The translations under genes and the position numbers were made by a program. A stretch of 7,655 nt of DNA from Chloroflexota bacterium (GTDB taxonomy: Bacteria > Chloroflexota > UBA6077 > FW602-bin22 > JACPQP01): NCBI GenBank assembly GCA_016190465.1, contig JACPQP010000444.1:1-7655 (forward strand). The letters run 5' to 3'. The notes beneath the pieces were generated by a model that was not told the origin of the DNA, did no database searches, and was given only the letters and a program-made list of their open reading frames with translations. Each line of letters starts with the position of its first letter. The stretch's first letter is position 1. Shown here piece after piece: positions 1 through 5,009 of the stretch.

Positions 1-1250
1 GGACGTACCCGGACGCCCCGTCGCCGCCCTCACCCCCTACCCCTCTCCCACGGGGAGAGGGGCGAGGGGTGAGGGCCGCCCCGTCGCCGGTAGTGGTGAG
101 ATTGTCCGGGATCGCCGTCGTCCTGACGCTCCTGCTGCTCCGCGGGTTCAGTCCGCAGTTCACCCTCTGGGTTCTGCCATTCATCGTCCTCCACTCGCCA
201 AACGCGCGCGGCGTCTTGCTCGCCAGCGTGCTCACCGCGAACAACCTGTTCGTCGAGGGGTATCTGTACGTCAACCTGTTCGCCGACCGCCCCTGGTTGC
301 TCGGCCTGACCGTGGCGGTGCGCACAGTGCTCCTCGTCGGCTTTGGGGTCGCACTTCTCGAACCGTTGCTCCCCCCCGTCGCCCGGGTCTACCGGCGGCT
401 CCGGCCGGTTGCCCTGGTGGTTGGGGTGGCGGCTGGACTCGCGCTGCTTGGGCTCACCGCCGTCCGACTGGCGCCGGTCTTCGTCGACCGCGCGGTGGTG
501 TCGAACCCCTATGCTGACGCCGTGCAGCCTCTGGCCGCCATATCCCCGGACGCAGTCGTCGTCTTCACCCAGACCGGCGTTTACGATGCGCTCGCGCCCT
601 ACCTGGCGGGGCAACCGCGTCACCTGTTGGCGAACGACACGTTGATCGGCCGGCTCGGGCCCGGCACTGTCCCCCGCCGCCTGAGCGAGTGGCTGGGAAG
701 TGGTGCGCTCGTTGTCGTCGAGGATGAAGCGAAACCGCGTCCGCAAGTGTCGAGCGTGGTCGCTCAGTGGCTCGCGGCCAATGCGCAGGTCGACGACGCG
801 CGCCGGGCCGGCAGCGTACGTATCCAAACCTACCGGTCCCGTCGGCTGCCGGTCGAGCCAACGATGCGTGCCGTATTCGGCGACGCGATCGTGTTGCGGG
901 GGATCGCCGTCGAGCCGCTGGCCGCTCGACCAGGTGGCACGGTTCGCGTCACGCTCGTCTGGGAGGCGCTCCAGAAGATGGCGCAGGATTACACCGTGTC
1001 GGTCCAGTTGATCGGGCCAGATGGCCGGCTGGTCGCCCAGCGGGATGCGATGCCACTCGACAACGCTTATCCCACGTCGATCTGGCATGCGGGCGAGATG
1101 GTGCCGGATGCGGTCAAGGTGTCCGTCCCCGAGAGCGCGCCCCCCGGCGAATATAGCCTGATCCTGGTCCTCTACGATTACGTCACGCTCCAACGCCTAC
1201 CGGTTGGTGGCGTCGACCACCTGGCGCTGGCGCCGGTCACCGTGTGGTGA
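1..1250 (+). CDS. C-terminal part of a GT-C-type membrane glycosyltransferase-like protein (5' end outside window)
   Basis: The frame is open from the first full codon at position 3 to the TGA at 1248-1250, so the gene starts upstream; the GTG at 69 lies inside a repeat and is unlikely to be the real start. Hydrophobic segments occur at about nt 90-145, 147-195, 210-285, 290-375 and 405-480. The Ser-Pro-Gln-Phe motif (nt 150-161) before Trp-x-x-Pro-Phe resembles the SPQ(Y/F)-LLW-LLP motif in late membrane helices of polyprenyl-phosphate-sugar-dependent GT-C enzymes (GT87/GT39-like). A large extracytoplasmic part follows. From about nt 870 it contains a beta-sandwich-like domain (RPGGTVRVTLVWEAL, YTVSVQLIGPDGRLVAQRD, PPGEYSL) of the type found at the C-terminus of many Chloroflexi glycosyltransferases. 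Inferred role: transfer of a lipid-linked sugar at the outer face of the membrane. The catalytic N-terminal loop is outside the window, so donor and acceptor are unknown. Confidence 0.7.
   Translation, partial: TYPDAPSPPSPPTPLPRGEGRGVRAAPSPVVVRLSGIAVVLTLLLLRGFSPQFTLWVLPFIVLHSPNARGVLLASVLTANNLFVEGYLYVNLFADRPWLLGLTVAVRTVLLVGFGVALLEPLLPPVARVYRRLRPVALVVGVAAGLALLGLTAVRLAPVFVDRAVVSNPYADAVQPLAAISPDAVVVFTQTGVYDALAPYLAGQPRHLLANDTLIGRLGPGTVPRRLSEWLGSGALVVVEDEAKPRPQVSSVVAQWLAANAQVDDARRAGSVRIQTYRSRRLPVEPTMRAVFGDAIVLRGIAVEPLAARPGGTVRVTLVWEALQKMAQDYTVSVQLIGPDGRLVAQRDAMPLDNAYPTSIWHAGEMVPDAVKVSVPESAPPGEYSLILVLYDYVTLQRLPVGGVDHLALAPVTVW
26..76. repeat. Palindromic repeat element inside the glycosyltransferase reading frame
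   Basis: Arms 26-49 and 53-76 are complementary over 24 bp with three central mismatches, around a 3-nt loop (50-52). The element is a CCCTCACCCC...CTCTCCC / GGGAGAGGGG...GGGTGAGGG palindrome, a type of REP-like dispersed repeat seen between genes in many bacteria. It is flanked by a direct repeat, CGCCCCGTCGCC at 14-25 and again at 77-88 (13 bp if the next G is counted). The repeats are 63 bp apart, exactly 21 codons. Removing one unit leaves a natural reading, TYPDAPSPVVVRL, leading into a membrane helix. Confidence 0.75.
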
Positions 1251-1600
1251 CAGGGCGACCGGGCGACAGGGGCGTGGGTTTGGACCACGAAAGGCGCGAA
1301 ACGAACGCGAAAGGCGCGAACGGGCGAGGGGGCGACGGGGTGCAAAGTTCACCACGAAGACACGAAGGCGCACGAAGGTACGGGGTTACCACAAAGACAC
1401 CAAGAACACGAAGAGGTAGCTCGTCTGGCAACTCCCTTTCTGTCTTTCGTGTCTTTGTGGTGAATCCCGTGGCCCCGTAGCCCCGTTGTGCCCCTTGTGT
1501 CTTGGTGGTAAGCCCCGCGTCCCCGCATCGTCCTTTCGCGCCTTTCGTCGCTTTCGCGCCTTTCGTGGTCCAGACGCCCCGTCGCCCCGTCGCCGATCCG
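1251..1600. repeat. Cluster of dispersed CACGAA-type repeats in inverted orientation (gene-free)
   Basis: No coding sequence is supported here. The left half carries CACGAA-rich units; the right half carries their reverse complements. A 21-bp perfect inverted match joins 1281-1301 and 1552-1572. An inner pair, ACCACAAAGACAC at 1388-1400 and its complement at 1449-1461, is nested inside. The left outer unit contains CGAAAGGCGCGAA twice (1288-1300 and 1308-1320, period 20). The right one has the complementary unit twice (1535-1547 and 1553-1565, period 18). GC-rich CGCCCCGTCGCC motifs cap the right side (1575-1595), with related complementary runs at 1250-1275 and 1330-1340. The 14-mer GACGCCCCGTCGCC is shared between 1573-1586 and 12-25. 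These are non-coding, possibly mobile or recombinogenic, intergenic repeats. Confidence 0.75.
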
Positions 1601-1666
1601 CCCCGTCCCCCGGGTGCGGCATACGTCTTGCCGCGAAAGATGGCGACTGTTTACGCGGGTATCCGG

Positions 1667-1692
1667 GGGTCACCCGATGCCCGCCGTGACCC
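1667..1692. promoter_or_regulatory. Inverted repeat in the HU upstream region (possible operator)
   Basis: GGGTCAC at 1667-1673 is matched by GTGACCC at 1686-1692, giving 7-bp arms with a 12-nt spacer, about 75 bp before the HU start codon. The stretch 1601-1764 holds no gene and no promoter of convincing quality. The inverted repeat is the only ordered element seen there, and its link to HU expression is a guess from position. Confidence 0.25.
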
Positions 1693-1764
1693 GTGATGGA
1701 ACACACACGATCGTCCCGGCTCGCCCGTTGTCGAGCCAGGATGACTGACAGGAGAGGAAGGCGC

Positions 1765-2088
1765 ATGCTCACCAAAGGCGATATTGCGAAGGAGATCGCC
1801 GGCCGGCGGGGGATGACCCAGGCGAAGGCGATGGACGTGGTCAACGACATCTTCACGACTATCACGGATTCGCTCAGCAAGGGCGACGAAGTGCGGCTGA
1901 CCGGCTTCGGGACGTTCCGGATTGCCGAGCGCGAGGCTCGGCCGGGGCGCAACCCGCGCACCGGTGAGCCGATCCAGATTCCGGCCAGCCGCCGACCGAC
2001 CTTCACCTCAGGCAGCGGTCTCTCGGAGGCGGTGCGCAGCGGCAAGGCGCCGGTCGAGAAGCCCGAGCGCGGCCGCCAAGCGGCCTGA
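1765..2088 (+). CDS. HU/IHF-family histone-like DNA-binding protein
   Basis: This encodes a 107-residue nucleoid-associated protein of the HU family, which binds and bends DNA as a dimer. The N-terminal helical dimerisation part (MLTKGDIAKEIAGRRGMTQ) is followed by the family signature GFGTFRIAEREARPGRNP-RTGE at residues 47-68. Pro64 is in the position of the conserved proline that intercalates at the DNA kink. The final 15 or so residues (GKAPVEKPERGRQAA) extend past the usual 90-95 residue core with a short basic tail. ATG 1765 was chosen because GGAGAGGAAGG lies 5-14 nt upstream and it gives the normal HU N-terminus; an in-frame ATG at 1741 has no ribosome-binding site and would add eight unusual residues. 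It is transcribed alone, with repeats on both sides. Confidence 0.95.
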   Translation: MLTKGDIAKEIAGRRGMTQAKAMDVVNDIFTTITDSLSKGDEVRLTGFGTFRIAEREARPGRNPRTGEPIQIPASRRPTFTSGSGLSEAVRSGKAPVEKPERGRQAA

Positions 2089-2116
2089 GTAGCCGTTCAG
2101 CGATCAGCTACCTGGC

Positions 2117-2147
2117 TGAGTACTGAGTACGCAGTACTCAGTACTCA
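2117..2147. repeat. 14-bp-arm perfect palindrome after the HU gene
   Basis: TGAGTACTGAGTAC at 2117-2130 and its exact complement at 2134-2147 enclose a 3-nt loop. Each arm is itself built of tandem GAGTACT units. It sits 29 bp after the HU stop codon, so it could end or protect the HU mRNA, but it has no T-run and is not a standard intrinsic terminator. AGTACTCAGTACT-like palindromes are commonly dispersed between genes, so it may simply be a repeat-family copy. Confidence 0.7.
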
Positions 2148-2231
2148 TCTGTCTCTTCGCGCCCTGGTTTCGTCGCCAAGACGTCTCCTGGCCCCGTCCT
2201 TGCCACTCGTGATCATCCAGGGAGAGGTTCG

Positions 2232-2642
2232 ATGCATCTCCACAGGAGCCGGGGAGGACGGACGCGGCCGGACGCGGTGCTTGCGCTCGTGGTGGCGCTG
2301 GCGATCACCGCCGGGTGCAGCGCGCCGGTCAAGAACGCGATTGGCTACAAAGAGCTTGGTCTGAACGTCACCTACACCGGCACGGGGACCGAGATGACCA
2401 TCGGCTATACGCTCCCCCCCGCCCCGCCGGGCAAGGTCTACGTTCTCTGGTTGCGCGGATCCGACGCCACCGCGTTCTACAAAGTGGCGGTGCTGCCGGC
2501 GGGGGTCGACCGGTACATCCGCACGAGAGTGGACTTCAAGCCACAGGCGGCGATCGTCTCCATCGAATCGAGCCCGGACGTGACGACGATCCAGGGGCCC
2601 TGGGCCACGTCCCAGGGGATCGATGGGCCGATCACTCGTTAG
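2232..2642 (+). CDS. Small secreted lipoprotein with an RskA-C-like domain (function unknown)
   Basis: The 136-residue product begins with an Arg/His-rich n-region, a hydrophobic core (residues 15-27) and a lipobox-like ITAGC with the modifiable Cys at residue 29. It is therefore predicted to be lipid-anchored on the outer face of the membrane. The mature part is a small beta-rich domain of about 105 residues (VTYTGTGTEMTIGYTLPPAP, GKVYVLWLRGSD, AAIVSIESSPDVTTIQGPW). Its Y-x-L-W-L strand, and the late IVSIE strand followed by a glycine/proline tail, resemble the C-terminal domain of RskA-type anti-sigma factors. That is a pattern-level resemblance only; there is no zinc-binding anti-sigma domain and no cytoplasmic part. 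ATG 2232 follows GGAGAGG at 2221-2227. The lipobox has Thr at -3, which is suboptimal. It appears monocistronic, since the next unit has its own promoter. Confidence 0.75.
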   Translation: MHLHRSRGGRTRPDAVLALVVALAITAGCSAPVKNAIGYKELGLNVTYTGTGTEMTIGYTLPPAPPGKVYVLWLRGSDATAFYKVAVLPAGVDRYIRTRVDFKPQAAIVSIESSPDVTTIQGPWATSQGIDGPITR

Positions 2643-2667
2643 CGAAACTGTTCGGGGTGCGATGCGC

Positions 2668-2696
2668 TTGACGATTGGCCGGGCGTGTGATATAGT
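2668..2696 (+). promoter_or_regulatory. Sigma-A-type promoter of the riboswitch transcript
   Basis: The -35 box TTGACG (2668-2673) and -10 box TATAGT (2691-2696) are separated by exactly 17 bp. Transcription should start near 2703, just before the first conserved segment of the riboswitch. Confidence 0.85.
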
Positions 2697-2710
2697 CCCG
2701 GTCGCAACTG

Positions 2711-2850
2711 AATACGGCCGAATCTCCCGCCGGACGCGGGAGAGCGGGGGAACCACCAACGGGGTGAATCCTGGTCGAGACCAGGTAGGGTAACGAGACT
2801 CTTTCCGCCCGAACCCGTCAGCTAACTCCGTAGGCACGGCGAAAGAGGAG
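2711..2850 (+). promoter_or_regulatory. c-di-AMP riboswitch (ydaO-yuaA leader)
   Basis: The aptamer shows the conserved blocks of the ydaO-yuaA class in order: the CCGAATCT entry; a small hairpin, CCCGC (2726-2730) with GCGGG (2736-2740); the AGCGGGGGAACCA block (2743-2755); GGGGTGAATC (2761-2770); a variable hairpin, CCTGG (2770-2774) with CCAGG (2781-2785); GTAGGGTAACGAG (2785-2796); and the hallmark CCCGAACCCGTCAGCTAAC (2808-2826) followed by CCGTAGGC (2828-2835). GGCGAAAGAG (2838-2847) pairs back to CTCTTTCCGCC (2799-2809). Riboswitches of this class usually switch genes off when cyclic di-AMP binds, by forming a terminator, and one is present just downstream. The first complete gene after it encodes a small zinc-finger protein, not the more usual K+ transporter or wall hydrolase. 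Confidence 0.92.
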
Positions 2851-2868
2851 TCCGCGAGCGCTCCATCG

Positions 2869-2896
2869 GGCCCGGTGAGACTCCGGGCCTTTTTTT
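2869..2896 (+). terminator. Intrinsic terminator of the c-di-AMP riboswitch expression platform
   Basis: GGCCCGG (2869-2875) pairs with CCGGGCC (2883-2889) around a 7-nt loop and is followed directly by seven T residues (2890-2896). It lies 19 nt after the aptamer and about 100 nt before the first start codon, as expected for a transcription-attenuating riboswitch. Within and beside its loop, GACTCC (2879-2884) is complementary to GGAGTC (2847-2852) at the aptamer edge, offering a competing structure. Confidence 0.92.
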
Positions 2897-2996
2897 GTGG
2901 CGTCGCCAGCCTCCTCCGGCAGTGCATCCGACACGCTATCGGCGAACGGTCGAGCTCATCGCCGGTCGCCGGCGAAGTTGAAGAGGAGGTTGCACC

Positions 2997-3023
2997 TTGG
3001 CAACCGGGGGATTTGTCCGATGA
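2997..3023 (+). CDS. Predicted 8-codon leader peptide overlapping the zinc-finger gene start
   Basis: The best ribosome-binding site in this mRNA, AGAGGAGGT (2982-2990), lies 6 nt before a TTG codon at 2997. That TTG opens a frame of eight codons (MATGGFVR) ending at TGA 3021-3023. The TGA overlaps the ATG of the next gene as ATGA (3020-3023), the usual geometry of translational coupling. A perfect 7-bp hairpin, TCGCCGG/CCGGCGA (2959-2965 and 2969-2975), ends 6 nt before the ribosome-binding site. There is no homology evidence for the peptide; it is called from the start signal and the overlap. The alternative is that the Shine-Dalgarno merely loads ribosomes that reinitiate or slide to ATG 3020. 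Confidence 0.45.
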   Translation: MATGGFVR

Positions 3024-3268
3024 CGGCCAGGCTCTCCACCCGCGCGATGGAGGCGGGGATCACCAACCTGCACGACGCAAAGCTGGTCTTTCTGCGCCAG
3101 GCACCGGTTTGGTGGCTTGGCAACCGCTACCACTGTCCCGTCTGCGGCGTCGATTTCATCAGCGTCGACGATGCCGCGCGGCACGTGGTCGAACGCTCTC
3201 ATCCCGTGCTCCGTGGGGACGCCGCGCCCTTCGTCGGCGTGGCAACCCAGCGCCGTGGTGCCGGCTGA
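3020..3268 (+). CDS. Small single C2H2 zinc-finger protein downstream of the c-di-AMP riboswitch
   Basis: The 82-residue product contains C-P-V-C...H...H in the spacing C-x2-C-x12-H-x5-H (Cys39, Cys42, His55, His61). A Phe four residues after the second Cys (Phe46) matches the classical finger core, with Ala in place of the usual Leu. N-terminal to it is an amphipathic stretch rich in aromatics (LVFLRQAPVWWLGNRYH). The C-terminal 20 residues are probably unstructured. Inferred role: a zinc-stabilised nucleic-acid or protein-binding adaptor; no family function is recognised. ATG 3020 is chosen because it overlaps the leader TGA (ATGA) and because a GGGGG run (3006-3010) sits 9 nt upstream. A GTG at 2897 in the same frame starts right at the terminator T-run and is unlikely. 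Expression should depend on antitermination at 2869-2896. The gene ends 5 nt from a convergent gene. Confidence 0.7.
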   Translation: MTARLSTRAMEAGITNLHDAKLVFLRQAPVWWLGNRYHCPVCGVDFISVDDAARHVVERSHPVLRGDAAPFVGVATQRRGAG

Positions 3269-3273
3269 CCGCC

Positions 3274-4614
3274 TCAAGAGGTGTCCTTCTGGAGGATGGA
3301 GCCGCCGACCGCCAGCGCCAACTGAAGGACCAGGTTGGGGCTGGTGGCCATCCGCAGGAGGTCGCGGTAGGAGTAGGCGCCGGTGAACATCCCCCAGAGG
3401 ATGCGCGTGTGCAGCTCGCTCACCTCCCGCTGTCGCCCGTTGCCGGTGGCCAGGCGATGGTGGGCCCGGGGCATCGCCCCGACGCGCTTCAGGACCGGCA
3501 CCTCCAGGAAGAGCAGCCGACCGATCCAGTTGTCACTGTCGATCGTGTGGCAGAGCGGGACGTAGCTCGCCAGGAAGTCGCGTCGGGTACACCCCCGATG
3601 CATCGCCGTCCACGCCGCGCGTTCGGCCGTCGCCAGCGCGGACCCGATCCCGTTCTTGTATAACCGCGTCGCGCTGGCGTCCCCGACCGCCACCAGCCCG
3701 TCATCCACGAAGCTCCGGGCCAGCCCCACCGAGATCCTGGGCAGGCAACCGCAGACCTGGCGGACCTGAGTCCCCAGCACGGCGGTCACCTCGTCCTGCG
3801 CCAGGAACTGGCGGAGGCTGCGCATCTGGCTTCGGGCGTGGAGGAGCGAGACCGCGACGAAGGGGCCCTTGGGGATGAGGATGCCGTAGGTGGCGACCTC
3901 GTCGGGCGGCAAGAAGATGTGGACGGAGGCGCCCAGCCGGCGCTGCACCTCGTCCGAGCCGAGGTAGAGCTCGGTCTGGCACATCGGACTGGTCGGGGGA
4001 GGCCGGTAGCCGAAGCCGCGCAGGGCCGGCAGGTGACCGTTCACGCCGGTCGCCAGGACGACCAGGTCGTACGGCTCGCTCTCGCCACCACTGGTGACCT
4101 CGATCGGGGTTGCGCTGGTCCGCTGGGGCGAAGTCCCACCGGACTCGCCACGGCGGATCTCCTGCACCAGTGAGCGGCGCAGCCGTGCCCCCCGCGCAAC
4201 CGCCTCCTCGATCACCATCTGGTCGAACGAGACCAGGTCGGGCGGATGCCCGTAGCGTGGCCCGGCACCACGGTAGACGCTGATGATGTGGGCGGCGGGG
4301 TCGGGCTGAGAGGCGTGGAGGGTGCCGGCGGAGGTGTGAAGCGAATAGGTGTTGACGCGGCTGAGGATGAGCTCCGGGCGGAGTTTGAGGTCCAGCTCGT
4401 CGAACCGGGCCAGGACCGAGGCGGGGATGATGCCGGCGCACATATTGCAGCCAGGCTGGCCGAACTGGCGGAAGTCCTTCCCCTCGTAGATCGTGATGGC
4501 GACCTCGCGCCCGGCCAGCCGGGCGTACTTGAGGGCGAAGAGCGCGAAGAAACTACCGGCTGGTCCACCGCCGACCACGGCAATGCGGAGTGTGCCTGCG
4601 CCTGCCCCGCTCAT
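3274..4614 (-). CDS. FAD-dependent oxidoreductase of the geranylgeranyl-reductase-like family
   Basis: The 446-residue flavoprotein starts with a Rossmann FAD-binding motif, IAVVGGGPAGS, at about residues 11-21. It has a YDLVVLATGVNG segment at about 182-193 and the second FAD motif LVAVGDASATRLYKNGIGSAL at about 307-327, the order found in GGR/PHBH-type oxidoreductases. A GCNMCAGI segment near residue 56 has a C-x2-C pair where GGR-like proteins often carry a single conserved Cys; another Cys pair (CGC) occurs near 288. Likely role: FAD-dependent reduction or oxidation of an isoprenoid or other hydrophobic substrate; the substrate is not identifiable. Length is normal for the group. GTG 4617 and ATG 4614 are adjacent; GGAG lies 8 nt before ATG and 5 nt before GTG, so either may be used. 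It has its own promoter and is divergent from tRNA-Asn. Confidence 0.88.
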   Translation of the reverse strand: MSGAGAGTLRIAVVGGGPAGSFFALFALKYARLAGREVAITIYEGKDFRQFGQPGCNMCAGIIPASVLARFDELDLKLRPELILSRVNTYSLHTSAGTLHASQPDPAAHIISVYRGAGPRYGHPPDLVSFDQMVIEEAVARGARLRRSLVQEIRRGESGGTSPQRTSATPIEVTSGGESEPYDLVVLATGVNGHLPALRGFGYRPPPTSPMCQTELYLGSDEVQRRLGASVHIFLPPDEVATYGILIPKGPFVAVSLLHARSQMRSLRQFLAQDEVTAVLGTQVRQVCGCLPRISVGLARSFVDDGLVAVGDASATRLYKNGIGSALATAERAAWTAMHRGCTRRDFLASYVPLCHTIDSDNWIGRLLFLEVPVLKRVGAMPRAHHRLATGNGRQREVSELHTRILWGMFTGAYSYRDLLRMATSPNLVLQLALAVGGSILQKDTS

Positions 4615-4660
4615 CACGATCGCTCCCGAGGGTGCATCAAGTACTTTGCATCACCTGCTC

Positions 4661-4689
4661 AGTATACCTCAAACGGTCTCTCCTGACCA
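4661..4689 (-). promoter_or_regulatory. Probable promoter of the GGR-like oxidoreductase gene
   Basis: Read on the minus strand, TATACT (4666-4661) is a good -10 box. TGGTCA (4689-4684), 17 bp upstream, matches four of six -35 positions. This predicts a 5' untranslated leader of about 40 nt with GGAG before the start. Confidence 0.55.
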
Positions 4690-4735
4690 CGCCGAATGTC
4701 AATGATCTCCACCCCTCCCGCCAGGCGGTCAGCGT

Positions 4736-4764
4736 TTGACATGTCGCGTCGCCTCTGGTATGAT
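4736..4764 (+). promoter_or_regulatory. Consensus promoter of tRNA-Asn
   Basis: A perfect -35 box TTGACA (4736-4741) and -10 box TATGAT (4759-4764) lie 17 bp apart and 35 bp before the mature tRNA 5' end. This is the strongest promoter in the window, fitting a stable RNA gene. Confidence 0.9.
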
Positions 4765-4799
4765 GCAGACGATGCAGCCGGAACGGCGCATTCTTTCGT

Positions 4800-4871
4800 T
4801 CCCCGATAGCTCAACGGTAGAGCGGGCGGCTGTTAACCGCTAGGTTCGAGGTTCGAATCCTCGTCGGGGAG
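4800..4871 (+). tRNA. tRNA-Asn (anticodon GUU)
   Basis: A full cloverleaf is visible. Acceptor arms are TCCCCGA (4800-4806) and TCGGGGA (4864-4870) with discriminator G4871. The D stem is GCTC/GAGC, the anticodon stem GGCGG/CCGCT with loop CTGTTAA (anticodon GTT at 4832-4834), a 5-nt variable loop follows, and the T arm is CGAGG-TTCGAAT-CCTCG. The 3' CCA is not encoded (next bases are CCG), so it must be added by CCA transferase. It is a single-gene unit with its own promoter and terminator. Confidence 0.97.
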
Positions 4872-4893
4872 CCGTGACGAACATATGTTCTAC

Positions 4894-4930
4894 ACCGCCT
4901 GGGTGACGTGTTGTTGCTCAGGCGGTTTTT
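4894..4930 (+). terminator. Intrinsic terminator of tRNA-Asn
   Basis: ACCGCCTG (4894-4901) pairs with CAGGCGGT (4919-4926) around a 17-nt loop. It is followed by a T-run (4926-4930, then GTT), 23 nt after the tRNA 3' end. Confidence 0.9.
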
Positions 4931-4949
4931 GTTAGCTCCCTCACTCGTG

Positions 4950-5002
4950 GGTCCGGACCAAGGCGGATCACGCTTGCGTGTCACGGAAAAGTCGAGTATT
5001 AT
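4950..5002 (+). promoter_or_regulatory. abiEi promoter with operator-like inverted repeats, predicted leaderless start
   Basis: A -10 box TATTAT (4997-5002) has TTGCGT (4974-4979) 17 bp upstream as a weak -35. The -35 lies inside an inverted repeat, CACGC-TT-GCGTG (4969-4980); a perfect 10-bp palindrome, GGTCCGGACC (4950-4959), is just upstream. The -10 ends 7 nt before the ATG at 5010, so transcription should begin at or next to the A of the start codon. No Shine-Dalgarno is present. AbiEi antitoxins studied elsewhere bind inverted repeats in their own promoter, so these repeats are plausible autoregulatory operators. Confidence 0.55.
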
Positions 5003-5009
5003 TTAGCAT

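Noticed and set aside
30..1193. Long minus-strand open frame (387 codons) opposite the glycosyltransferase gene
   Set aside because: It is Arg/Asp/Gln/His-rich with no domain, and its start lies within the 3' part of a well-supported membrane protein; it is a GC-driven antisense shadow.
1281..1572. CRISPR array
   Set aside because: The repeats are inverted and irregular, spacers are not of uniform length and there are no cas genes.
1386..2045. Minus-strand open frame across the repeat cluster and HU
   Set aside because: It overlaps the clear HU gene and is built largely of repeat sequence; no family pattern.
2117..2147. HU terminator
   Set aside because: A perfect stem is present but no T-run follows on either strand close by, so it was listed as a palindromic repeat instead.
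2145..2927. Minus-strand open frame of 260 codons across the lipoprotein and riboswitch
   Set aside because: It runs opposite a gene with signal peptide and good ribosome-binding site and through a structured riboswitch and terminator.
2875..3663. Plus-strand open frame of 262 codons starting in the terminator
   Set aside because: It begins inside the terminator stem, is low-complexity Arg/Gly/Pro, and overlaps both the zinc-finger gene and the oxidoreductase on the opposite strand.
3701..4441. Second minus-strand frame inside the oxidoreductase gene
   Set aside because: Pro/Arg-rich shadow of the FAD oxidoreductase in another frame.
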